IMG/VR virus record: IMGVR_UViG_3300044638_006750
Coordinates: 62,001 to 126,000 of that record
Source: a virus
Reading direction: 5' to 3' (one strand)
Length of the DNA stretch: 64,000 nucleotides
Below the pieces are notes generated by a model that saw only the letters and a program-made list of their open reading frames with translations, was not told where the DNA came from and ran no database searches. Below, one piece after another: positions 18,909 through 27,882 of the stretch (the stretch's first letter is position 1; the number at the start of each line of letters is the position of its first letter). A program made the position numbers and the translations under genes.

Positions 18909-18967
18909 CATCTTGAACAGTGTATTAATTACTAAGAGGACAGTCGTACCATTAATAGGCCATAAAA
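18909..18967. promoter_or_regulatory. 59-base gap with a shared AGTRTATTRA element
   Basis: ACAGTGTATTAA at 18917-18928 recurs, exactly or nearly, in two other relatively long gaps of the cluster (26269-26280 and 48166-48177). In each case it lies 20-40 bases before a start codon. It may be a phage late promoter or an mRNA processing site. Nothing else is visible here, and the start at 18968 has only a weak binding site. Confidence 0.3.
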
Positions 18968-19708
18968 ATGAACGATAATAATCTATCTATAGATTTTGAT
19001 TTTAGCCACTATTTTGATGCTGATACATTTGATATTAACAATAAAATTGTAGAGCTAACTACAGATCAGGTAAAATGTAAAAGAATTATAGTATCAGTTA
19101 TTGCAAATGGATTAGAGCTTGGCAGACAATATACAGTACAATATTCTCTCAAAAATCTAGACGATAACATATTTACCCCAGCAACTGAAACATTTTTTGC
19201 ATCCAAGACCACACAAAAATTCTCTACTGTGGCAACTATCAATGATAGTCAAGTATATATCATGAATGTACTTATCACGAGAACAGGATCTCCAACATCT
19301 GCATCAGATATGGTGACGGTAAAATGTGGTTCAATTATAAATTGTCCAGCTGTACCAGTACCTATTGTTTTGTCTGAATATGTTCGTTTTAGCAATAGAC
19401 CACTGCTAACGGTTGCAAGTCCATACAGGTGTGATGCACAAGTAAATATAGAAGCAGATATAAATAATGCAACTCTTGGAGAAAATTATACATATACATT
19501 TTCTTCCCTAGAAACTAATCCTAAAACCACCATATCCTTTGAGCCTGCTACTGGAGTTGTTTGTGCCGGAAGCGAGATACAAAATATCAATACAGTGGCT
19601 AAGTTTATTGGACAAAGCAATATATATTGTATTAAATTAGTAGTAGAAAATGAAAATGCTGAACAATTCGAAGATTATTTACTGGTTCAATGCGCTACAT
19701 GTAGCTAG
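18968..19708 (+). CDS. protein with two Cys-framed Ig-like domains
   Basis: The protein has 246 residues: two tandem Ig-like copies with no TPT linker. Copy 1 (about 1-122) runs from an acidic N-terminal strand through L..GRQYTVQYS and F.PAT to VKCG. Copy 2 (about 140-246) shows LGENYTYTFSS, FEPATGVV, ...NINTVAKF and ends QCATC. The C-terminal CxxC pattern is shared with several neighbours and could bind metal or form a disulphide. It is part of the contiguous operon. No catalytic motif is visible, and a virion surface role is inferred. Confidence 0.83.
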   Translation: MNDNNLSIDFDFSHYFDADTFDINNKIVELTTDQVKCKRIIVSVIANGLELGRQYTVQYSLKNLDDNIFTPATETFFASKTTQKFSTVATINDSQVYIMNVLITRTGSPTSASDMVTVKCGSIINCPAVPVPIVLSEYVRFSNRPLLTVASPYRCDAQVNIEADINNATLGENYTYTFSSLETNPKTTISFEPATGVVCAGSEIQNINTVAKFIGQSNIYCIKLVVENENAEQFEDYLLVQCATCS

Positions 19709-19717
19709 GAATAAATA

Positions 19718-20365
19718 ATGTCAAAACTATCAATAAAATTCGACAATAGAAATCAAAAAGTAGATAACTACGAATGTTGTCCAAAAGGTATCATATTATC
19801 ATTTAAAATAGAGAATATGGTTCCGGGTGTTCAGTATAATTGCAATCTGAGCAATACTGGATCAGGAACAGCTGTTTTCAAACCCAATAACTTTAATATT
19901 ACTGGTACACAGATAGTAGAAAGTTTTATGGTGGTCGGAGAGCTAAAAGGGTCTAGAGTTCATGTAATTAAAGTTACAATAACAAACAATAATGATCCGA
20001 CAGACAAGGTTGAAGATATTATGACACTGGAGTGTGGACAACCTAAATTTGTTACAACATCCTTTGAACAAAATAATATTATTATAGATTGTGGAGGTCC
20101 TGACAATAGTTTGATAGGCAGGGCTTCTAATCTATTAATTGGAAATAGATATACATATAGTTTTACTCCATTGGATACTAGGGAAGTGGGCAATTTACAA
20201 TTTATGCCAGCTAGTGGTACTTTAATCGCTACTACAGAAAGCGAAAATATTAATACTTTAGTTCAATATACTGGAAGATCTAGATCAGTTATAGCCAAAT
20301 TAACGGTGACGGACTCATACAACAACTTTTCAGACAGCACGCTTGCCACATTAAAGTGTAAGTAA
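19718..20365 (+). CDS. protein with two Cys-framed Ig-like domains
   Basis: The protein has 215 residues, the most compact member of the Ig-like set. Copy 1 (about 1-105) has ECCPKG, VPGVQYNCNLS, FKPNNF and LECG. Copy 2 (about 106-215) has DCGGP, LLIGNRYTYSFT, FMPASGTL, ...NINTLVQY and LKCK. The start follows TAGGAATAAATAATG, where the stop of the previous gene forms part of the ribosome binding site. Its layout is almost the same as that of the preceding gene, so the two may come from an old duplication, now strongly diverged. Confidence 0.83.
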   Translation: MSKLSIKFDNRNQKVDNYECCPKGIILSFKIENMVPGVQYNCNLSNTGSGTAVFKPNNFNITGTQIVESFMVVGELKGSRVHVIKVTITNNNDPTDKVEDIMTLECGQPKFVTTSFEQNNIIIDCGGPDNSLIGRASNLLIGNRYTYSFTPLDTREVGNLQFMPASGTLIATTESENINTLVQYTGRSRSVIAKLTVTDSYNNFSDSTLATLKCK

Positions 20366-20374
20366 GGGGAATAA

Positions 20375-22675
20375 ATGTTAAGTTTACAATTTACAAAATC
20401 AATTATACAAACTAATAATCCAGATGTCTGCTCATTAGGAGTAGAAATCTTTTTAAATATTAGTGGTTTAATACCTGGACACAGTTATTCTCTAAATTTT
20501 GTCAAGATCACCGAAGATGGTATTGCTAGTTTTGATCCTCCTTCTGAAACTTTTGTCGCAAATTCTACAGCGATTGGTAATTTTCTGGTTAAAGTAGTAT
20601 GTCAGGATGCTCGATACTATATTTTCAATGCTTCTTTAGTCGATTTGTCTACAGAAGAAACCGTAGAAGATAACATTACTCTTGACTGCGGAGGCATACC
20701 TCCAGGTATCACTCCAACTCCAACCAATACTCCCACACCTACAAATACCCCAAGTGTTACTCCTACTACTACTCCGACCACAACAGTAACGTCTACAGTT
20801 ACTAATACTCCGACGAATACCGGAACGCCTACCTCCACGCCGACACCAACTGCTACCAATACTCAAACGCCAACCAATACTGTCACCAATACAGCAACCC
20901 CTTCACAAACACCAACTAATACTCCAACTCCAACACAGACACCAACGATTAGTATTACTCCTACACAGACAACAACAAATACTCCAACTATATCTGTGAG
21001 CCCCACAAATACACAAACACCAACAAATACTGCTACTCCTACACAAACGCCAACTAATAGTCCGACTAATACAACTACCCCAACGAATAGTGCAACTCCT
21101 ACTAACACCAAAACTCCCACAACCACACCAACAAATACCTCAACACCCACTCAATCTAATACTCCAACTATTACAGCATCTCAAACTGCTACTCCAACGA
21201 CAACCTTAACTCCTACAAATACAACATCTATTACTCCAACACCTAGTCCAACCAATTATCCTTTGGACGAATGTATTGGTACGGATAAACCAGCCTACTA
21301 TCTAGGATGCTGCACAAACAATAAGCTGATTTCTCCACACCACAGGATTCAGATTGTATTTGTTAACCTAAATATTGGAAATAGATACTTTTTTGACATT
21401 GTTGGAACAGATAATGTTAAAGTATATAATACTGAAGATAATTTTGTGGCTCAATATTATGAATATCTTACTACAGCATTTATTGCGGTTAAGACGGAAT
21501 TTTGTGAATTAAATTACTTAACTATCAATTTGTATGATGAAAATAGAAACTTGGTCAAGACAAGATCGGTCTCAGTATCTTGCGAGTCTGACCAGAATCA
21601 AAATGTAAATGATTGTCAAGGATCTTCTGTATTCTTTATAAATGAACCAGAAAATAGGAATATTTGTTTCTATTTTGATGATGAATGTCGTAAAATTATC
21701 AATGTTACTCCTACTCCTTCACCAACAAATACTGCTACTCCCACGACTACTCCAACATCGACTCCAACTCAAACATCGACTCCAACTCCAACGAATACAC
21801 AGACCCCAACTAATACTATAACTCCCAGTACTACCACAACCAATACTCCTACTCCAAGCGTAACCAGTACAAACACTCCAACCCCAACAACTACTACAAC
21901 CACAACTCCAACGGCAACTGTTACCAGTAGCCCCACAGCAACTAATACTCCTACTCCAAGTTTGGTTAATAGATGCGCTGCGAGAAGTTATTTACTGGTA
22001 AAAGTCGCAACAACAGAAAATTTAGGATATACTAATCTATCTGGTAGTTTTAGATCAGCAATTATGACTGGATTTAGAACTCCATTAACTATTGATGGTA
22101 TAATATTAAATGTTGGTGATTTAGTTTTAGTCAAGAATAATATAAGTAGTACTTGGACAGGATCAGATGTTTATACCGTACAGAATGTAGGAAGTCAATT
22201 CGCACCATGGGTTTTAATATCCTATGTTCCAACCTCTGGAGATTGGTGTACAACATTCTCTGACAATATAGGTGGTACAGAAGACAAGTATTGTCCTGTT
22301 TTTGTGCAACAAGGAAATACTAACGGTAAGACAGAATGGTTACTACCAACTAATTTCTCCACACAGGGCGCGATTCCATCAGCTTTAAGGTGTGTAGACG
22401 ATGTAATTATTAGACAGGTCAGATTAGCTACAACATCTAATATAACACTATCTGGTACTCCAGTTATAGATGGTGTTCAAACGGCAGAAAACGATAGAAT
22501 TCTAGTCAAAGATCAAGATGATCCTATACAAAATGGTATATATATTGTAGCAGGCAATAATACCGCATGGTATAGATCTGGTGATGTTAGAGATAATTTA
22601 AGCTTAATTACAGAACTTAGAGTATATGTGTCACAGGGTATCGTTAATAAAGACACTGTTTGGACTATAGGTTAA
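20375..22675 (+). CDS. adhesin-like protein: two Ig-like domains, two TPT linkers, fibre-type C-terminus (766 aa)
   Basis: Order: Cys-framed domain (1-112), TPT linker (113-296), an Ig-like domain with CC and VSVSCES (about 297-444), a second TPT linker (445-529), and a C-terminal head (530-766). The head holds two related modules. The second is clear: [38 protein letters not shown] and a final V..G..N.DTVWTI (from 682). This is a well-known module of phage tail fibres and bacterial surface proteins. The first is degenerate ([22 protein letters not shown]). The start follows TAAGGGGAATAA, a strong site. The C-terminal head is the best candidate for receptor contact; that is inference. Confidence 0.87.
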   Translation: MLSLQFTKSIIQTNNPDVCSLGVEIFLNISGLIPGHSYSLNFVKITEDGIASFDPPSETFVANSTAIGNFLVKVVCQDARYYIFNASLVDLSTEETVEDNITLDCGGIPPGITPTPTNTPTPTNTPSVTPTTTPTTTVTSTVTNTPTNTGTPTSTPTPTATNTQTPTNTVTNTATPSQTPTNTPTPTQTPTISITPTQTTTNTPTISVSPTNTQTPTNTATPTQTPTNSPTNTTTPTNSATPTNTKTPTTTPTNTSTPTQSNTPTITASQTATPTTTLTPTNTTSITPTPSPTNYPLDECIGTDKPAYYLGCCTNNKLISPHHRIQIVFVNLNIGNRYFFDIVGTDNVKVYNTEDNFVAQYYEYLTTAFIAVKTEFCELNYLTINLYDENRNLVKTRSVSVSCESDQNQNVNDCQGSSVFFINEPENRNICFYFDDECRKIINVTPTPSPTNTATPTTTPTSTPTQTSTPTPTNTQTPTNTITPSTTTTNTPTPSVTSTNTPTPTTTTTTTPTATVTSSPTATNTPTPSLVNRCAARSYLLVKVATTENLGYTNLSGSFRSAIMTGFRTPLTIDGIILNVGDLVLVKNNISSTWTGSDVYTVQNVGSQFAPWVLISYVPTSGDWCTTFSDNIGGTEDKYCPVFVQQGNTNGKTEWLLPTNFSTQGAIPSALRCVDDVIIRQVRLATTSNITLSGTPVIDGVQTAENDRILVKDQDDPIQNGIYIVAGNNTAWYRSGDVRDNLSLITELRVYVSQGIVNKDTVWTIG
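20711..21262 (+). repeat. Thr-Pro-Asn (TPT) linker tract, 184 codons
   Basis: The longest linker in the window. Units such as TPTNTPT and TPTQTPT alternate irregularly with T-I-S and N-T-T, with free use of synonymous Pro and Thr codons. Confidence 0.9.
21707..21961 (+). repeat. Thr-Pro-Asn (TPT) linker tract
   Basis: About 85 codons of TPT/NTPT units joining the second Ig-like domain to the C-terminal head of the same protein. Confidence 0.9.
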
Positions 22676-22696
22676 ATAAATAAGGGGTTTTAAGAT

Positions 22697-24823
22697 ATGG
22701 TAAAACAGGTACAAATCGGAAAAGATCAATTACGTTTTTCAAAACATGAAAACTCTGGTATAAATTGTCAGCCATGCCAGACCCCAACACCAACACCCAC
22801 AGTGGCATGTATTACTGTAAACCTTAAGAGCAACATCTCCTGCAATAATTATACCATCAAAGACTGTCTCAAATCAGTGTCTACTGATAAATTAACTTCT
22901 TTAACAAAGCTTGCAGATAATCAGCTGGTTTTAGCTGGTTATGGATCATGTCTATCTATAAGTGATACTTTGCCGTTATCTAGAGGCATGGTAGGAAAGA
23001 TAGATCTACAAACTGTTCAACAATCAGACAACAAAACAGTTACATATTTTGCTGTAGATAATGACTTTGGTAGTAAGGGCAAAGTCAACAGTGTATTTTA
23101 CAACTCAAACAACCTCAAGGTTTCTGCAAAATTTGATCACGTTACCACTCAAACAGTTTCTGGTCAAATTAAAATATTGGCGGCTGGTCAAACAGACTAT
23201 AAGGCTTTAATTGCTCGATATTCAGTAAGCGGTGTTTTAGATAGAACATTTGGAAATGGTTCCGGCTATGTTAATATTGATACTATTGCAGAGTCCATTA
23301 AACTATTAGATGTATTTGGTCTGCATATCCAAACAGATAATCGTATTTTATTATTCTGTAATGGTTATGACATTATCAACAAACGATCAATTGGTGTTAT
23401 TCTTAGATTAACTAATTCTGGCAATATTGATGCCACATTTAATAATAACAAAGGATATTTATCTCTCAGATCAGATTTATCAGAATTTGATGGTAGCAGA
23501 TTTATTGGCAAGGATGTATATAGTTACAATAATTCTTTATATATTGTATTCGAAACATTTTCTTCGATAACGCAAAATACTGTAATAGTAGCTGAATATG
23601 ATTTGTCAGAAGGTAATTTAGTTTCATCATTTGGAAATAATGGATATGTATATGCTAACACTGACAAAAAAAATACATATTTCCAGAATATTCTTGTCAA
23701 AGACAATATGATATATCTTGTAATTAATAATAATAATACTAGTATTCAAATCAATAAATACTCGATGAATGGTGTTGTTGGCAACAGCACAGAAAATGTG
23801 GTTATCGCAAATAATATTTTTAATATATCAGACATTAATAATACTGTCGGATCACTAACTGTAAAATTTTCTAATATTAGATGCAATTATTTAGATTTAG
23901 GTACAGAATTTATTTTATTTTTGAATGTTTCTATAGAGAATGATCCATTCAATCAACTAGGAGGATCACGACAGTCTCTTCTACACTGGCTAGAACAACA
24001 GTCCTTAATTAGTGGTAATTTTGATTATTCTGGGTTAGAGTACAGAGATTGTACAATTGTACCCTGTGACAGACAGCCAGAAGATAGCTATGGAACAATA
24101 AAAGTTAATTCACAAAATATTACCAAACATAATACGTCCTCTAGAATACTCTTCGGATATGTTAAACTCTCTAACGATCTAAAAACTGTTTCGGCATTAA
24201 AACTAGATAGGTTTAGTGCTCTAGACGAACACAATATCGTAAGACGAGTAATAGAGATAGAGAATGGCAAGTATGCTATAGCTGGATATTATGGTAACAA
24301 CACATACTCTAATTTTGCCATAAAAACAATTACTACAACTTCGGATACTACGTCTTTTGGACCTAGACTTAACGAGATAATAGGCTCAATAGACTTTAGT
24401 GATTTTTGCAATACAACAATAGCTACAGATGATGGGATAGTTGTTGAAGAATGCCCTTGTGCTCCAGCACCCTCTCCGACGCCAACACCCACACCTCCTC
24501 CGGTTACGAGCGATATTTTTATAGATGCTATTACAGATAGTTGCGATAATCAAGCTCCAACAGTAAATATTTCATGGAAGAAAAATAAAGAGTCTTTGTC
24601 TGGATCATATGTTGTACAAATTTCACAAGCATCAGACAAGACAGAACTTATTGCTGCATCCTTTAATGTTGTAGAAGATAGCACAACTGGCACTGTTGAT
24701 ATTAATGTTACAGATATAGACAGGAAACTGAATAATAAAACATGTATAGCTTCGATTTTAGACAGTACTGGATCGTCTGTATTTAGTAAAATCTTTGTTC
24801 TCAATATCAGAAATTGTACATAA
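22697..24823 (+). CDS. delta-60 repeat beta-propeller protein (708 aa)
   Basis: After a short Cys-containing N-terminus and a mini TPTPT linker, residues about 60-580 form a propeller of delta-60-type repeats. Its hallmark 'a.......ry...G.lD.tFg..G.v' appears as ALIARYSVSGVLDRTFGNG (from 170), GVILRLTNSGNIDATF (from 233) and VIVAEYDLSEGNLVSSFGNNG (from 296), with weaker copies around. A short SPTPTPTPPP linker (from about 589) leads to a C-terminal beta sandwich (604-708; SWKKNKESLSGSYVV, ending NIRNCT) that resembles Fn3/Ig folds. The start follows AAGGGG. A binding role on the virion is likely; no active site is seen. Confidence 0.83.
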   Translation: MVKQVQIGKDQLRFSKHENSGINCQPCQTPTPTPTVACITVNLKSNISCNNYTIKDCLKSVSTDKLTSLTKLADNQLVLAGYGSCLSISDTLPLSRGMVGKIDLQTVQQSDNKTVTYFAVDNDFGSKGKVNSVFYNSNNLKVSAKFDHVTTQTVSGQIKILAAGQTDYKALIARYSVSGVLDRTFGNGSGYVNIDTIAESIKLLDVFGLHIQTDNRILLFCNGYDIINKRSIGVILRLTNSGNIDATFNNNKGYLSLRSDLSEFDGSRFIGKDVYSYNNSLYIVFETFSSITQNTVIVAEYDLSEGNLVSSFGNNGYVYANTDKKNTYFQNILVKDNMIYLVINNNNTSIQINKYSMNGVVGNSTENVVIANNIFNISDINNTVGSLTVKFSNIRCNYLDLGTEFILFLNVSIENDPFNQLGGSRQSLLHWLEQQSLISGNFDYSGLEYRDCTIVPCDRQPEDSYGTIKVNSQNITKHNTSSRILFGYVKLSNDLKTVSALKLDRFSALDEHNIVRRVIEIENGKYAIAGYYGNNTYSNFAIKTITTTSDTTSFGPRLNEIIGSIDFSDFCNTTIATDDGIVVEECPCAPAPSPTPTPTPPPVTSDIFIDAITDSCDNQAPTVNISWKKNKESLSGSYVVQISQASDKTELIAASFNVVEDSTTGTVDINVTDIDRKLNNKTCIASILDSTGSSVFSKIFVLNIRNCT

Positions 24824-24832
24824 GGTAGTATC

Positions 24833-26269
24833 ATGGAAAAAATTAAGTTTAAAAATAACACACTCAATACTGTCATTGTTCCGGATAGATTTACCCTAAA
24901 AGGGTATTCTGTAGAAGCTATATATGTACATAATCCGGTAGCTAATGCTCCATGTAGTGGTGGACACACATGCGACAGAGCAAGATTTAATGTGCTGATC
25001 AATAATGTTGTGGTCTTAGAAGCTAATTTAAACAATAAGACAGAAAACTCAGACGGTACAGAAAGACCCGATCACCCGATAGCACCACCTGCACCATTGA
25101 TGTCTGATGGTATAGGATCAGATCCGATGGATAGATACTCTATTAATATAATATCAGAATCTATGGCTAATGAAATAGCCAATAATGATCCTCTGAACTA
25201 TACAATTAATATTTTCCCCCATCCTACCAACACTGATCCTCACACAGATATTACATGGGTGAGAATCAAAGATCCAGAAGAAAATATTGTTTATAGTAGT
25301 TGTTCTGCTGCTGGACAAGCAGTATCAGTTACAGAAGCTATTCTAGCTAGTCTGGGAGCTATCAAAAGACTAGAATGTCTTGATAAAGTTGTTCTCGAAT
25401 TCGATATTACAGACATGACGCCCTCATCTGAATATGCTATTAAATATAGAGTTTTAGATATACAATCATTAAATACAATACCTCTTAATGAAAAAACATA
25501 TATATTCTCGAACCCATGCTGCTCTAACAGAATAGGAACAGAATATTTAAATGGATTTATGATTACGCCAACATCTAGAAATCTTAGTTGCCAAGTCGAA
25601 ATGAGTTTGAGATGTACTCAGTCGGCTCTAATAGAGATTTCATTGCTCAAAAATAATACAACAATCAGTAGAGATATTGCTCAGATTATTTGTCCAGTAT
25701 GTAGATTAGAGACATCTTTCAATCAGCCAATTATAGATAATCCAGTACTCAAAAATATTAATAAAAATTTTACTATTCGTTTTAATAATTTAAGTTCATT
25801 AGGAACTCAGATTAATCAATCAACGGCTTTTGGAAACTCAGAGGACGTTCCAATAATTATACAAAATAATACTAAATACTTAGATACCCCTATTAGTCTA
25901 TTAGCAGATAATCTGACTCTTAATGGATATTATGAATATAAATTTCATATGATACCAAATAATTCACCAATTAATATCGAACCTTTATCTGACAGATTTT
26001 TTGCCGGTAGTTCGCAACAGATAGTCACAGCAATGTTTAATATGACAAGTAATCAGATATCAATACTATATGCTTCATTAAAAGACTTAGAAACTGGTAT
26101 TGTACGAAATAGTTCATTAATATATCTTGTAAATATCAATAATTGTACAGAATTACCAAAAAATATTGAGCTAGTAGAATATCCTCAAAATATATCTACG
26201 GAATCTGGCCTAGAGCTTGGAGAGGAGTGCGACCTGACAAAATTGGCAGGAGGTTGTATCTTGCAGTAA
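24833..26269 (+). CDS. adhesin-like protein with two Ig-like domains, broken at its C-terminus (478 aa)
   Basis: The N-terminal domain (about 1-157) is beta-rich with CSGGHTC and a Pro-rich loop, and has no recognised family. Cys-framed domains follow at about 158-290 (IKRLECLDKVVLEF to IICPVC) and about 290-442 (a longer copy with an extra loop; YEYKFHMIP, RFFAGSS, ending NNC). The last 36 residues start what looks like another domain and stop abruptly after GGCILQ. The next gene is in the same frame, separated by TAA, TAG and another TAA, and begins with the last strand of an Ig-like domain. This suggests that one ancestral protein was cut in two and lost a piece between. Confidence 0.8.
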   Translation: MEKIKFKNNTLNTVIVPDRFTLKGYSVEAIYVHNPVANAPCSGGHTCDRARFNVLINNVVVLEANLNNKTENSDGTERPDHPIAPPAPLMSDGIGSDPMDRYSINIISESMANEIANNDPLNYTINIFPHPTNTDPHTDITWVRIKDPEENIVYSSCSAAGQAVSVTEAILASLGAIKRLECLDKVVLEFDITDMTPSSEYAIKYRVLDIQSLNTIPLNEKTYIFSNPCCSNRIGTEYLNGFMITPTSRNLSCQVEMSLRCTQSALIEISLLKNNTTISRDIAQIICPVCRLETSFNQPIIDNPVLKNINKNFTIRFNNLSSLGTQINQSTAFGNSEDVPIIIQNNTKYLDTPISLLADNLTLNGYYEYKFHMIPNNSPINIEPLSDRFFAGSSQQIVTAMFNMTSNQISILYASLKDLETGIVRNSSLIYLVNINNCTELPKNIELVEYPQNISTESGLELGEECDLTKLAGGCILQ

Positions 26270-26299
26270 TAGTGTATTAAAGAATAAAGAGACCCTACT
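26270..26299. promoter_or_regulatory. 30-base gap with in-frame stops and the AGTGTATTAA element
   Basis: In the frame shared by both flanking genes there are TAA (26267), TAG (26270) and TAA (26285). AGTGTATTAA at 26271-26280 matches 18919-18928 exactly. AAAGAGA before ATG 26300 could serve as a weak ribosome binding site. Confidence 0.35.
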
Positions 26300-26776
26300 A
26301 TGCTTAATAATTTACTACTCAAAGTGTCATTATCAGACGGTTGTGCGGTTGCACAGGATATGTTGACCATAATATGTCCTACTAGCACCCCTACGCCCAC
26401 AGTTACCACAACCCCAACATTGACACCAACAACTACACCCACACCAACACCACTACCTATTGATCAGGTGGCCTATTTCCTTAACCAGACCAATAATTAT
26501 GTTTATACTGTTTCTGGTAATATAGTTGCCAGATTTGCCACCACAAATACTGATGTGTCTGATGTTAGTATTAAGTTGCCAATTGTTCAAACTAGTAGTC
26601 CTAATATTTTGACACCAATTACTATTATTTATCAGAATGTCGTTATTGGACAATTACAAATTGACCCATCTCGCATATTTATTGGCACACCCATAGACAT
26701 AACATTCGCCCTATCCAACGTCGTCTATCAATATACAAATGTTGTTATAACGTCCCCAGCAATCAATTTGAGCTAG
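26300..26776 (+). CDS. short protein: Ig-like domain remnant, TPT linker, beta tail (158 aa)
   Basis: Residues 1-27 (LLLKVSLSDG, QDMLTIICP) match only the last two strands of the Cys-framed domains found in neighbours, so the domain lacks its first three quarters. A short TPT linker (26381-26458) follows. The C-terminal 100 residues (VAYFLNQTNNYVYTV, then FIGTPIDITFALS) form an unrecognised beta-rich segment. The frame is the same as that of the upstream gene. It may be a fission product or deletion remnant that is still translated, or a newly started gene; the intact open frame and good spacing to the next gene argue against a dead pseudogene. Confidence 0.7.
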   Translation: MLNNLLLKVSLSDGCAVAQDMLTIICPTSTPTPTVTTTPTLTPTTTPTPTPLPIDQVAYFLNQTNNYVYTVSGNIVARFATTNTDVSDVSIKLPIVQTSSPNILTPITIIYQNVVIGQLQIDPSRIFIGTPIDITFALSNVVYQYTNVVITSPAINLS

Positions 26777-26788
26777 GAGTTTAAATAA

Positions 26789-27871
26789 ATGATAATCACA
26801 ACCAGGTTTTTTATATTTACGTATTTGGGCAAAGATCCCCTGACGTTATTGACTCCTCCGGCTAATATGTCCTCAGATCAAACTGCTCAATATAATAATT
26901 TTATTCAAAATGTTGATTCTATTTATACATCTCAAAATACTGCTGGTATTATTCCTACTTTCTATAAAACTAATGGTGTTGGAGACAAAAATTCTACATT
27001 GACCCAATTGGAAACCAATAAGGCTTATTATGCCATCATGAGATCAACAGCAACATATCCTGTTTTTATACCGGCTATAGGTGGTTTGGTACAGGGTAGC
27101 GGAGCCACCGGATGTAGCGTCAGCCAGATTCCAATAATATCGTTTCCGGCCCCGTCATTCGTTTTGGAAGGAGAAAATCAAAATTATCAATATTTAACAA
27201 TCAATATTTCTCAATTACTTCCTGGCACTAAATATCAATACAAATTAAGCAATTTCCAGTCCAACTGGCCAGTTAAAATTCTACCCAAAGAAGGCATCAT
27301 CACTCCTCAGAGTACAAGTCAAAATATTAATGCCTATTTGATGTTTGCCCCCTCTTTAGATACAACAGACTGCCCAGACTGCTTCACTAATTATGTACTA
27401 GACCCTGACTATAAAGAAAATTATGGACAAAATAATCTTTATGCTATTCTACAAGTTTCTGTTGTGGCAGAACCATTTGATGCTTGTGTACCAATAGTTC
27501 AGTCTATACCAATAAGATGTAAATCTTGTCTACCCAGAAGAGTAGTAAATTATCCATCTGTCAAATTTACCAATGGTCCAAAGATTTCTTTATCTGGGAC
27601 TTGTGGAGATCAGGCGTTTCCGATTACTGTTGATGCTAGAAATTTTGATAAAGGAAAACCATATAAATATACTTTTAGTGTTGATAATGATAGCTCTATT
27701 ATAACTCCAGCTAGTGGTGTTGTTGGTTTTGGAGACGGCGTTGGACAAATTAGCGCCCTTGTTAATATAAAAAATGTATCACCAATAGTGGCAAAGATTG
27801 AGGTAGTATCTCAAGACGGTATGAACAAAACATCTACGGATTTTATAACTATAGAATGTAGTAACTGCTAA
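26789..27871 (+). CDS. protein with a novel N-terminal domain and two Ig-like domains (360 aa)
   Basis: The N-terminal 118 residues (FFIFTYLGKDPLTLLTPPAN, then NNFIQNVDSIYTSQN) are unlike the rest of the cluster and look mixed alpha/beta; I do not recognise them. Two Cys-framed domains follow. One is at about 119-250 with an extra Cys-containing loop (DCPDCFTNY) and ends RCKSC. The other is at about 255-360 (YKYTFSVDN, ITPASGVVGFG, ending ECSNC). The start follows TAGGAG, where the previous stop codon is part of the Shine-Dalgarno sequence. The hydrophobic N-terminus is not followed by a cleavage-type region, so a signal peptide is unlikely. Confidence 0.82.
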   Translation: MIITTRFFIFTYLGKDPLTLLTPPANMSSDQTAQYNNFIQNVDSIYTSQNTAGIIPTFYKTNGVGDKNSTLTQLETNKAYYAIMRSTATYPVFIPAIGGLVQGSGATGCSVSQIPIISFPAPSFVLEGENQNYQYLTINISQLLPGTKYQYKLSNFQSNWPVKILPKEGIITPQSTSQNINAYLMFAPSLDTTDCPDCFTNYVLDPDYKENYGQNNLYAILQVSVVAEPFDACVPIVQSIPIRCKSCLPRRVVNYPSVKFTNGPKISLSGTCGDQAFPITVDARNFDKGKPYKYTFSVDNDSSIITPASGVVGFGDGVGQISALVNIKNVSPIVAKIEVVSQDGMNKTSTDFITIECSNC

Positions 27872-27882
27872 GAGGATAAAGC

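Noticed and set aside
20617-21150. Minus-strand open frames encoding Val-Gly repeats opposite TPT linkers (also at 18290, 32292, 38879, 41282 and 44564).
   Set aside because: They are antisense shadows of T-P-T codons: the reverse complement of ACN-CCN reads as NGG-NGT-type Gly/Val codons. They lack ribosome binding sites.
20711-21262. Repeat tracts as a CRISPR array or DNA-level satellite.
   Set aside because: There are no constant DNA repeats or spacers; the periodicity is only in the encoded protein.
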